This document shows, in pieces, positions 1 to 5,820 of a stretch of DNA of 6,253 nt (its first letter is position 1; every line of letters begins with the position of its first letter). Below the pieces are notes generated by a model. The model did not search any database. It saw only the letters and a program-made list of their open reading frames with translations, and had not been told where the DNA came from. The position numbers and the translations under genes were made by a program. The DNA is taken from positions 1 to 6,253 of the forward strand of contig DASUFI010000149.1 of NCBI GenBank assembly GCA_036274635.1, read 5' to 3'. This DNA comes from DASUFI01 sp036274635. Lineage in GTDB: Bacteria > Planctomycetota > B15-G4.

Positions 1-1
1 G

Positions 2-346
2 TGGTCGGATGGCACCGCCTTTCAAGCCTCCGTCACACTCCCGCCGCTGGTTAAGCCGTGTGACGGCACGGTGGAAGTGGTCGAGGCGTCCGTGTTTGCC
101 GACGCGGCCTCCGGTGTCTCTGTCTCGGTCGGGCTGATTCCAGACTACGACAGCACGAAAACGCGCACCGCCTCGGTGTCGATCGCGGCGGCTGGCTCTG
201 AGGCGCGCGTGATGCGGCGGGTCGATGGCGCGCAGATGGGCGAAGCCCGCGCGATGCAAGTGTCTATCGGGGACGCCTCCGCCGTCGCCTCGCAGTGGAC
301 GCTGCACGCGCTGCAAGTCCGGACGAAGCGGGGGGCCACGCGATGA
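2..346 (+). CDS. Probable phage structural protein, C-terminal fragment (5' end cut)
   Basis: The reading frame is open from the left edge to a TGA at 344-346, giving 114 residues of a longer protein. A GTG at 71 could serve as a start, but the open, protein-like sequence before it (it begins WSDGTAFQASVTLPP) makes a fragment of a larger gene more likely. The visible part alternates hydrophobic and polar residues as expected for beta strands (for example SGVSVSVGLIP and TRTASVSIAAA). It ends with a pattern of the type GEARAMQVSIGD then WTLHALQV. From memory, such endings occur in phage head-tail stabilisation or tail proteins with beta-propeller-like folds, but this is inference and no catalytic motif is seen. 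It overlaps the next gene by ATGA (343-346), so the two are probably translated together. That it is coding is fairly sure; the function is weakly supported. Confidence 0.7.
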   Translation, partial: WSDGTAFQASVTLPPLVKPCDGTVEVVEASVFADAASGVSVSVGLIPDYDSTKTRTASVSIAAAGSEARVMRRVDGAQMGEARAMQVSIGDASAVASQWTLHALQVRTKRGATR

Positions 347-894
347 AGCTCGCGCTGACCCGTCGCGGGGAATACCCCGAACCGATCCGAGCGGAACTCG
401 ATCAAATGGTCGCGGCCATCGTGCAGTCATACCTCGTGGAGCACGACGGCGAGGGGCGGCAGCGCAGGACGTGGGCGCGGTTCCTGCTCGGGGAAAATCA
501 GTCGCTCACCTCCGGCTCGCAGGCCAGTCTGCTGTGTCGGTTGCCGGATGCGGGCAACACCGACGATCTGACGGTGGACCCCACCACCGGGCGCGTGCGC
601 GTGGTGAGGGCGGGCACGTATTCCGTGATTGGTCAGGTTCGCTTTGCGGCCAACGCGACGGGCGTGCGGCTGGCGGCGCTGCTCCAGACGGAGAGCATCA
701 AGAGTGTCGTCATCGTGCAGTCCGCGACGGGTGGACAGGTGACGACGATTCAGGTGGTCGGCCTGCTGTCGTGTCGTGTGGGCGACACGCTGGTCATGCA
801 GGCGTACCAGAACTCGGGCGGCGCCTTGAATGCTGAAGCGATCGGCATCGGGAGCGTGGCCGAGACGCATCTCACGATTGCGAGGGTGGCATGA
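343..894 (+). CDS. C1q/TNF-like jelly-roll virion protein (putative fibre or receptor-binding protein)
   Basis: A protein of 183 residues. The ATG at 343 is chosen over a GTG at 295 because it overlaps the upstream stop as ATGA and follows a G-run (330-335) at suitable spacing. Residues 1-50 look helical and polar, with a basic patch GRQRRTWAR at 38-46. Residues 55-183 are rich in beta strands and follow the order seen in C1q/TNF-like domains: VRVVRAGTYSVIGQVRFAAN (86-104), then VRLAALLQTE, VTTIQVVGLLSCRVGDTLVM and a final strand. The motifs G-x-Y-x-V near residue 91 and V-G-D-T-L at 146-150 match the conserved 'G-Y-x-F' and 'GD-x-V' positions of that fold. Such domains form trimers and are used by phages for head fibres or receptor binding. 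Two cysteines are present (65 and 144). The fold is judged by eye; the role is inferred from the fold and from its place between structural genes. Confidence 0.75.
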   Translation: MKLALTRRGEYPEPIRAELDQMVAAIVQSYLVEHDGEGRQRRTWARFLLGENQSLTSGSQASLLCRLPDAGNTDDLTVDPTTGRVRVVRAGTYSVIGQVRFAANATGVRLAALLQTESIKSVVIVQSATGGQVTTIQVVGLLSCRVGDTLVMQAYQNSGGALNAEAIGIGSVAETHLTIARVA

Positions 895-2300
895 GCGTCG
901 TCACACCGGATGATCTGCGCCGTGGTCGTCAGGGGCAGACGCCCGCCACGGGTGCGCTGCTCGAGCAGATGACCGGGCAGGCGCCGGCCGCACAGACGCA
1001 GCCGGTCGCGTCCTCGCCGGGCCAGTCGTTCAGCGCCTTTCAGCGTGGCGGGCAGGTCAAGCAACTGCCGGGCATGGACACCAAAGGACTGGCCGAAGCC
1101 GCAGGCGGTGCCGGGCTGGAAGGTGCGCGGGCGCTCGCCGGAACGGGCGGGCAGGCGGCCAAGACGGGCATGTCGGCCACGTCGTTCGGTTCCGGTGCGG
1201 CGGGGGCGGCGACCTCGGCCGGGATCGGGCTAGCCACCGGCTATCTCGCGGACAAGATGCGCGTGAAAGAGGACATGCCGACGTTTGGCGGGGAGTTTGG
1301 CGACCTCACCGACCAGTACGGGCGGCGCTTCGAGGGCACTGGCGGCGGCATCGGCAGTAACGCCGTGCGCTACGCCGGCTACGGGGCGGCTGGCGGGCCG
1401 ATCGGCATGGGCGTGGGCGCCCTGGCCGGGGCCATCGTCGGGGCCGCCACGAAGAACGCGCCGAGCGCCTACACCGATTTCTCGGTCGAGGATGCCGCTG
1501 ACGCGATCGGGAAGGCGTATCAAAAGTATCTCGGCCGACCGGCCAGTGAGGAAGAAATCCGCAATCAACTGATCGGACAGGGCTGGGACCCGAACGGCGG
1601 GGATCGGTGGGTTGGCGAGAAGGGCTTGCGCGGAGATGCCGGCGTGTTGGCGCAGATCCGCGACTCTGACGAAGCAAAGCAGTTTGCCGCGACGGGCCTC
1701 AACGCCAACCAACGCGCCGAGCAGGCCGCGCAGGCGGCGAATCCTCTGGGGACCCCGGCCGCTGTTGCCGCCCCAGGCGCAGCGGCCGGGGGTGTGACCG
1801 GAGGCGGCGGCAGGTTGGAAGGCTTCGACGCCGGCAAGCTGGCCGATGCCTCGCACACCTCCCCCAAGTATCAAGTGGCGCGGGTGCTCCAGAAGTACCC
1901 GAGCACGCCGGAGGGCTTGCAGCAGGCACTGGCCGAGATCAACGCGCTGGGCCTCGGCACCGCGAGCATCAGCGGCAGCAAGGGCGACAAGCTCACGTTT
2001 TCCGGCAACGTCGATCCGCGCTTCAACGGCATCACGACATTCGACGTGATCCGCGGGGCGGGCAACGGCGGCGAGGCGTGGCAGTGGAATCCGGAGGGCG
2101 GCGACACGGGCGCGCAGCCGACCACGAACGCGCTGCTGTCTGCGATGGGCAGTCCCGGTGCGGCGACGGCCGGACCCACGGATAGCTCGGCCCTGCCGGG
2201 CGTGATGCAGGCGATTCAGGCGCTCTTGGCCCGACAGGGACAGAGCAGCGCCACCAGCTACACGGATGCGCTGCTGCGCGATCTGAACGCGACGGCGTAG
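891..2300 (+). CDS. Candidate phage ejection (internal virion) protein with glycine-zipper segments and DUF4214-like region
   Basis: A protein of 469 residues whose ATG overlaps the previous stop (ATGA, 891-894), preceded by GAGGG at 882-886. From the N-terminus: a polar Gln/Pro/Ala-rich part (1-60); a Gly/Ala helix pair with glycine-zipper spacing at about 99-120 and 161-187, able to enter a membrane; a segment at 197-267 with AYQKYLGRPASEEEI, GW and SDEAKQF that resembles DUF4214-type 'YLGR' repeats; a Pro/Ala/Gly linker (280-306); and a compact region (307-400) with SPKYQVARVL, GDKLTFSGN, DPRFNGITTFDVIRG and EAWQW. The last region looks like a conserved module of uncharacterised phage proteins, but I cannot name a family. 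The C-terminus (about 415-469) is Ala/Ser-rich and helical. Composition, size and neighbours suggest a virion protein delivered with the DNA; a tail or scaffold role is also possible. No enzyme motif is visible. Confidence 0.72.
   Translation: MSVVTPDDLRRGRQGQTPATGALLEQMTGQAPAAQTQPVASSPGQSFSAFQRGGQVKQLPGMDTKGLAEAAGGAGLEGARALAGTGGQAAKTGMSATSFGSGAAGAATSAGIGLATGYLADKMRVKEDMPTFGGEFGDLTDQYGRRFEGTGGGIGSNAVRYAGYGAAGGPIGMGVGALAGAIVGAATKNAPSAYTDFSVEDAADAIGKAYQKYLGRPASEEEIRNQLIGQGWDPNGGDRWVGEKGLRGDAGVLAQIRDSDEAKQFAATGLNANQRAEQAAQAANPLGTPAAVAAPGAAAGGVTGGGGRLEGFDAGKLADASHTSPKYQVARVLQKYPSTPEGLQQALAEINALGLGTASISGSKGDKLTFSGNVDPRFNGITTFDVIRGAGNGGEAWQWNPEGGDTGAQPTTNALLSAMGSPGAATAGPTDSSALPGVMQAIQALLARQGQSSATSYTDALLRDLNATA
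1185..1451 (+). other. Two glycine-zipper-like hydrophobic segments inside the 891-2300 protein
   Basis: Residues 99-120 (FGSGAAGAATSAGIGLATGYLA lies across this part) and 161-187 (with GYGAAGGPIGMGVGALAGAI) are uncharged and carry Gly every three to four residues. They are separated by a polar, acidic stretch of about 40 residues. This spacing is known from glycine zippers in membrane-inserting and pore-forming proteins. That these segments insert into the host membrane during DNA delivery is inference. Confidence 0.5.
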
Positions 2301-2310
2301 GGAAAGGCGG
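2301..2310 (+). promoter_or_regulatory. Shine-Dalgarno sequence for the gene at 2316
   Basis: GGAAAGGCGG fills most of the 15-base gap after the TAG at 2298-2300. Its purine-rich core GGAAAGG lies 8 bases before the ATG at 2316. It fixes this ATG as the start, and the gene can be translated without coupling to the one upstream. Confidence 0.7.
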
Positions 2311-2315
2311 GGCCG

Positions 2316-3257
2316 ATGGCGAACATCTACGACGCACAGACGGGACAGACGCAGCAGACCGCTGGTGTCCCCGATCCGCGCTTCAAAACGGCGGCGACGG
2401 CCTCCCTGGCGCCGGCTCCGGCTCCTGCAGCGGCGGCTCCCGCCCCAACGCCGGCTCCCGTCGCCACGGCGGCACCGACGCCGAACGCTCCCAACGGCGG
2501 GCAGACGCCGCAGGGCCAGCCGCAGCCGTCACAGGCGCCCGTGGCTGGCGTGACGCTCCCCAATGGGCAGTGGGTGCCCAACGATCACCCGCTCGCGCAG
2601 CAGGCCGCGGGAGGCGGGCAGGCGCCCGGTGCGGCTGGCGGTCCGCCGCCGAATCCGATGGCCGATGCCTTCCGCACGGCCCTCACGGCGCGTCTACAGG
2701 CCAATCCGATCCCGACCAGCATCGCGGACGATCCGGCACTCGCGGCGCAGTCCGGCGCCTTCCGGCAGGCGCAGCAGCGGGCCGCTGACCGATCACGGAG
2801 CGCAGGCATGGAAGCCCTCAGCGCGCAGGGGCTGGGCAGCTCCGGGTCCGCGGCGAGCATGGCGCGGAAGGTCGATGCCGATCGCGCGATGGCCGAAGGC
2901 GCCTTCGATGCGGGCCTGCTCGGTGACGCGCGCAAGCAGAACATGGCCGAACTGTTCCAGGCGATGGGCCTGTACCAGCAGGGCGACCAGTACGACCGCG
3001 GGCTGGCCGAGCAGGTCGCCAGCCGCCTGGCCGGGCAGGACATCCAGCGGCAGGGGCTGGCGGCGCAGACACGGCTGGGCGAGGGCGACCTGGCGCTGCG
3101 CGGCGAACTTGGGCGGGCGGGCAACCAGAACCAGCTTCTGGGCCTGCTCCTGAACAACCGCTATCAGAACGACACGCTGGGGTTGAACGCGGGGCTGGCG
3201 CAGCAGGGCATCAACACCAACGCGCTGTTGGCAATGATGGGGATGGGAGGGAGCTAG
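2316..3257 (+). CDS. Candidate phage ejection or internal virion protein, Pro/Ala-rich N-terminus and Gln/Leu/Gly helical C-terminus
   Basis: A protein of 313 residues beginning MANIYDAQTG. Residues 31-75 are a low-complexity Ala/Pro linker, followed by a short conserved-looking patch LPNGQWVPNDHPLAQQ (81-96) and another Gly/Pro linker. Residues 115-310 are almost entirely helical: an amphipathic part with DDPALAAQSGAFRQAQQRAA (138-157) and GLGSSGSAASMARK, then Gln/Leu/Gly-rich helices in which I243, L254 and L265 lie 11 residues apart. Proteins with a 'DDPAL...RAADR...GLGSSG' core and repeated 'GDLALRGELG' elements occur, from memory, in many uncharacterised phage genomes, but I cannot give a family name. 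The stop TAG (3255-3257) is one base before the next ATG. No enzyme motif or clear transmembrane segment is present. A DNA-delivery role is inferred from gene order and from the helical, low-complexity make-up. Confidence 0.72.
   Translation: MANIYDAQTGQTQQTAGVPDPRFKTAATASLAPAPAPAAAAPAPTPAPVATAAPTPNAPNGGQTPQGQPQPSQAPVAGVTLPNGQWVPNDHPLAQQAAGGGQAPGAAGGPPPNPMADAFRTALTARLQANPIPTSIADDPALAAQSGAFRQAQQRAADRSRSAGMEALSAQGLGSSGSAASMARKVDADRAMAEGAFDAGLLGDARKQNMAELFQAMGLYQQGDQYDRGLAEQVASRLAGQDIQRQGLAAQTRLGEGDLALRGELGRAGNQNQLLGLLLNNRYQNDTLGLNAGLAQQGINTNALLAMMGMGGS
2406..2483 (+). repeat. Low-complexity Ala-Pro repeat coding region
   Basis: Imperfect repeats of GCx-CCx codons encode residues 31-56 of the 2316-3257 protein, including LAPAPAPAAAAPAPTPAPVA. 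Such Pro/Ala stretches are usually flexible, disordered linkers, here between a short N-terminal segment and the helical body. Synonymous codon variation (gcc, gct, gca, gcg) argues against a recent replication-slippage expansion. Confidence 0.6.
3245..3253 (+). promoter_or_regulatory. Shine-Dalgarno sequence for the gene at 3259
   Basis: GGGAGGGAG lies inside the last codons of the upstream gene, with GGAGG (3246-3250) ending 8 bases before the ATG at 3259. It is one of the strongest ribosome binding sites in the window and decides the start of the next gene. Confidence 0.7.
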
Positions 3258-3258
3258 C

Positions 3259-3933
3259 ATGGCGAACTGGGCAGCGATTGCACAAGCGGCGGCCCCGTAC
3301 GTCGGGATGGCCGGGCAGATTGCGGCGCAGCGCAGCGCGGCCAAGGCGGGCGCGCGCCAGGACGAAGCCGCGGCCAATCTGGCGCAGGACCGCTACAACC
3401 AGAACAACTACGCCGCGCAGCAGAACGCCACGCTGACGGCGGGGAGCATGGCCGAAGCCGCACGGTTGAAGCGGGCGCAGCTCGCGCTCGACACGCCGGA
3501 GCAGCGCACGCGACAGGCGCTCTGGGCCGACATCCTGAACAACGTGCAGGACGCCAAGATCGAGGGCCTGGGCGCGCACATCCCGAAGGTCAACGTCTCC
3601 GGCGGGCTGCGGCCGTCGCTCATCGGGGCGGGCGGGAAGCAGGCCGCGCAGATGCTCCAGACGCAGGCGCTCAACGCGATGATGACCGGCTCCGACATCC
3701 CAAAGGAAACGGACTTCAGCAAGTTGATCCTGACGCCGCCGAGCGCGACCCCGCTGCCGGAAGCTGGGGCTGAGGACAAGTGGCTGAACATCCTGGCCTC
3801 GCTCGGGCAGGTGGCGCAGGGCGTGGATACGGTCAATCGCATGCGCCCGCGGTCGGCTACGGCAACGGCGCCGAGTGACCCGCAGGTGGCGCAGGACTTC
3901 GGCGGCAACGCGATGCGCGGGGTGCGCTTCTAA
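3259..3933 (+). CDS. Candidate phage ejection or internal virion protein (224 aa), helical
   Basis: The ATG at 3259 follows the previous stop by one base and has a strong ribosome binding site. Residues 1-25 form a small hydrophobic Ala/Gly helix (MANWAAIAQAAAPYVGMAGQ). Residues 25-75 are a polar Ala/Gln helix with QDRYNQNNYAAQQN, like the N-terminal helical part of small internal core proteins of T7-like phages (gp14 type). That comparison rests on general appearance, not on a shared motif. A middle part (105-165) has Gly/Pro turns, with HIPKVNVSGGLRPS and TDFSKLILTPPS, and residues 174-195 form another helix. The tail ends GGNAMRGVRF. No catalytic motif is visible. The TAA stop at 3931-3933 overlaps the next ATG by one base. 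Membership in the same delivery complex as its neighbours is inferred from position and composition. Confidence 0.7.
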   Translation: MANWAAIAQAAAPYVGMAGQIAAQRSAAKAGARQDEAAANLAQDRYNQNNYAAQQNATLTAGSMAEAARLKRAQLALDTPEQRTRQALWADILNNVQDAKIEGLGAHIPKVNVSGGLRPSLIGAGGKQAAQMLQTQALNAMMTGSDIPKETDFSKLILTPPSATPLPEAGAEDKWLNILASLGQVAQGVDTVNRMRPRSATATAPSDPQVAQDFGGNAMRGVRF

Positions 3934-4988
3934 TGGCCGGCCTGGGGCTTCAGGGGGCGGCGGCCGCGGCGGGCGGCTTCGAGGGGCTGCGGCGGTGGCT
4001 GGCGGACGCGCGCGCGCTCCAGGGCATCGAGCAGGCCAACGAGGACCGAGGCATTGCGCACCAGCGGCAGCAGATGCTGGATACGTCCACGCTGGACACG
4101 CAGGCGTTGACGCGCGATCGGCTCAAGCAGGGCATGACGATCGACGCGGCGCAGGAAGCGCGCGCGGCAGCCGAGGCCGAGGCGGCGAAGGGCGCGGCCA
4201 CGTCGGAGGCGCAGCGGATCGCGGAAGGTGAAGCGCAGATTGACGCAATGGGCTTGCCGCCGATCAAGGCGTGGGTGCTCAAGGCATCGCTGCGCAACAA
4301 GGGCAGCATTCCGGCTGGCGTGCTCGAGGACCAGAAGGCCGGACCGAAGGTCGGCACCTTCGAGGCGTACGTGACCAGTAAGTATCCGAACGCTACGCCA
4401 GACCAGGTGATCGCCGCCCGGCAGGAGTGGGCGCGCGCCGACGACCAGCCCAAGGCTGGGCCGAGCGAGGCGAGCGTGCTGGCCAACGAGATGGCGCGGC
4501 TGCGCATCGACGCCGAGCGCCAGAAGCAGGCGGACGCAGCGGCGGCGAAGACAAAGGAAGCCGACGATTCCAAGCGGGCGGCGGCGGACGCCGTGACAAC
4601 GATCGATCGGCTACTCGCGCATCCCGGCTTGGCGAAGTCCACGGGTGCGTACGAAATGCGCGGCTGGACGCAGGAGGCGAAGGACTTCCGCGCCGAACTG
4701 AATCGGTTCATCGCGCAGCAGACCAAGGGCAATCTGGGCACGCTCAAGGGGCCGATGTCGGACAAGGACATTGCCTTCATCAAGCAGATGTCCACGACGG
4801 CGGCGGATACCAACCTGTCGGATGAGGCGCTGATCGCGGAACTGAAGCGCGCGCGCGCGGCCTATACGGGCGAGAACGGCGGGTCGGCGCCAGGCGGCGG
4901 GCAGACGCTGACGCGGACGCAGCGCAACAAGCGCACGGGCGAGATGCGCACGCAGACCTCGACGGACGGGGGTCAGACGTGGCACTGA
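3933..4988 (+). CDS. Candidate phage DNA-transfer or ejection protein, coiled-coil with C-terminal helical module and Asp-box
   Basis: A protein of 351 residues starting at an ATG within TAATG, so probably coupled to the gene upstream. Residues 6-30 are a Gly/Ala-rich start leading into a helix. Residues 30-105 are strongly helical and charged (EARAAAEAEAAKGAATSEAQ), probably coiled coil. A more globular part follows at 105-170, with GLPPIKAWVLKASLRNKGS and FEAYVTSKYPNATPDQVIAA, then a second coiled coil at 178-218. Residues 219-309 contain TIDRLLAHPGL, FRAELNRFIAQQTKGNLGTL and GPMSDKDIAFIKQMS. This combination resembles a module common near the C-terminus of phage DNA-injection or tail proteins ('TIDRLLxHPGL...MSDxDxxFI'). 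The last residues STDGGQTW (343-350) match the Asp-box pattern S-x-D-x-G-x-T-W. No transmembrane helix or enzyme active site is seen. The role is inferred from the module and from the context. Confidence 0.75.
   Translation: MAGLGLQGAAAAAGGFEGLRRWLADARALQGIEQANEDRGIAHQRQQMLDTSTLDTQALTRDRLKQGMTIDAAQEARAAAEAEAAKGAATSEAQRIAEGEAQIDAMGLPPIKAWVLKASLRNKGSIPAGVLEDQKAGPKVGTFEAYVTSKYPNATPDQVIAARQEWARADDQPKAGPSEASVLANEMARLRIDAERQKQADAAAAKTKEADDSKRAAADAVTTIDRLLAHPGLAKSTGAYEMRGWTQEAKDFRAELNRFIAQQTKGNLGTLKGPMSDKDIAFIKQMSTTAADTNLSDEALIAELKRARAAYTGENGGSAPGGGQTLTRTQRNKRTGEMRTQTSTDGGQTWH
4964..4973 (+). promoter_or_regulatory. Ribosome binding site for the GTG start at 4979, embedded in the upstream gene
   Basis: GGACGGGGGT ends 5 bases before the GTG at 4979. 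The G-run is the pair of glycine codons (GGG GGT) of the upstream protein's Asp-box. It is not a perfect Shine-Dalgarno sequence, but it is the only purine-rich tract at the right spacing. It supports the GTG as start; the next in-frame ATG lies only at residue 99. Confidence 0.5.
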
Positions 4989-5815
4989 AGCCGCCGCAGC
5001 GGCCTCCGCAGGATGACGAGTGGGAAACCGTCTCGACGGAGGGCGCAGGCCCAGCCGACGAGTGGGAGACGGTGGACGCCGAGCCCGAGAAGTCGGACGG
5101 CTCCGGCGCGCTGGCGACGGGTGGCGCGCTGGCTGGCTTGGCCGGACTCGTCACCGCCGCCCGGCCCGTTGCGGACACGTTGGCGAACCTGACCACGCAG
5201 GTGGCGAAGGACGCGCCACGCGCCATCGGCTTCACGCCGCGTGCGGTGAGTGCCGCCGCGCCTGTCATGGAGACGGTCGCTGGGCCGCTGCTGAAGGGCG
5301 CGACCACGGCGGTCGGCAAAGTCGCGGCTCCGGTCAATGCCGGGATGGCCATCGTGGACTATCTGCGCGGCAAGCGCAGCCTGGGCGGCGCGATGATGCA
5401 GGCGGGCGGCGGGTATGCGGCGAGCAAGGTGCTGACGCCGGAGCGCGTCGTCAAGGGCGCCAAGGTGCTCCAGCGAGTCGCCACGCCTGTGGCGAACGCC
5501 CTCGGAGCGGAAGGCGTGGCCGGGATGTCGGCGCCCGTCGCGGTGCCGCTCGCGGGCGGGCTGGCGGGCCTCGGTGGCACCGCCGCGTTTCTCGGCGCCC
5601 TCGAGCACGATGCGAACCGCAAGGTGGACATCGACTACTCCAAAGACACGCCGGATACGTGGATCGCCAAGGCGCTCGGCGGGAAAGCCGACGACGCACG
5701 CATGGACGACCCGGACGATCCGCTGTTCCGGCCTGACGATTCGGAGACGGTGACAGCACCCGGCACGCCGCAGGCTGGCATTACGGCCGCGCTCCTTCGC
5801 CTACTCGGGAGGTAA
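4979..5815 (+). CDS. Uncharacterised phage protein with tandem DEWETV motif and Gly/Ala membrane-like segments
   Basis: A protein of 278 residues starting at GTG and overlapping the previous gene by 10 bases. The N-terminus is acidic and carries DEWETV twice, at residues 13-18 and 27-32, 14 residues apart. Residues 42-61 (GSGALATGGALAGLAGLVTA) and 185-207 (with VPLAGGLAGLGGTAAF) are uncharged Gly/Ala-rich segments that could cross or perturb a membrane. Between them lie amphipathic helices with positive residues and a compact part around NAGMAIVDYLRGKRSLGGAM (120-139). The C-terminus has DIDYSKDTPDTWIAKALGGK (217-236) and an acidic DDPDDPLFRPDDSE stretch (243-256). No enzyme motif is visible. 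Being last before the lysis genes and Gly/Ala-rich like the four genes before it, it is best seen as another candidate ejection or minor virion protein. A membrane-acting lysis accessory is a less likely alternative. Confidence 0.68.
   Translation: MALKPPQRPPQDDEWETVSTEGAGPADEWETVDAEPEKSDGSGALATGGALAGLAGLVTAARPVADTLANLTTQVAKDAPRAIGFTPRAVSAAAPVMETVAGPLLKGATTAVGKVAAPVNAGMAIVDYLRGKRSLGGAMMQAGGGYAASKVLTPERVVKGAKVLQRVATPVANALGAEGVAGMSAPVAVPLAGGLAGLGGTAAFLGALEHDANRKVDIDYSKDTPDTWIAKALGGKADDARMDDPDDPLFRPDDSETVTAPGTPQAGITAALLRLLGR
5015..5074 (+). repeat. Tandem DEWETV-coding repeat
   Basis: Two near-identical 18-base units (5015-5032 and 5057-5074) begin GACGAGTGGGA and encode DEWETV. They start 42 bases apart and differ only at synonymous positions (gaa acc gtc against gag acg gtg). 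This points to conservation of the peptide rather than a fresh DNA duplication. Confidence 0.75.
5807..5812 (+). promoter_or_regulatory. Shine-Dalgarno sequence for the holin-like gene
   Basis: GGGAGG sits 8 bases before the ATG at 5821 and spans the last codon of the gene upstream. It is a near-consensus site and would allow strong independent translation of the lysis pair. Confidence 0.72.
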
Positions 5816-5820
5816 CACGA

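Noticed and set aside
295..342. Upstream GTG start extending the C1q-like protein by 16 residues
   Set aside because: The ATG at 343 overlaps the preceding stop as ATGA, the arrangement used by its neighbours, and the extra residues would duplicate coding of the upstream protein's conserved-looking end.
225..836. Alternative + strand frame of 203 codons overlapping the C1q-like gene
   Set aside because: The product is Arg/Gly-rich with no fold-like pattern, and it conflicts with the better-supported genes at 2-346 and 343-894.
2301..2315. Intergenic gap considered for a promoter or terminator
   Set aside because: Only 15 bases long, with a ribosome binding site and no inverted repeat or T-run.
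2316..3270. Possible gene duplication, as two adjacent proteins both begin with MAN
   Set aside because: The resemblance stops after three residues; the rest of the two proteins shows no alignable similarity by eye.
3950..4813. Long open frame on the - strand (287 codons), and other - strand frames such as 2793-3377 and 1230-1874
   Set aside because: They lie opposite genes with good starts, ribosome binding sites and plausible proteins. Their products are Ser/Arg/Ala/Pro-rich without domain character, as expected for shadow frames in GC-rich DNA.
4847..4859. Alternating GC run (possible Z-DNA or slippage site)
   Set aside because: It simply encodes Arg-Ala codons inside a gene, and similar short GC runs occur elsewhere in the window.
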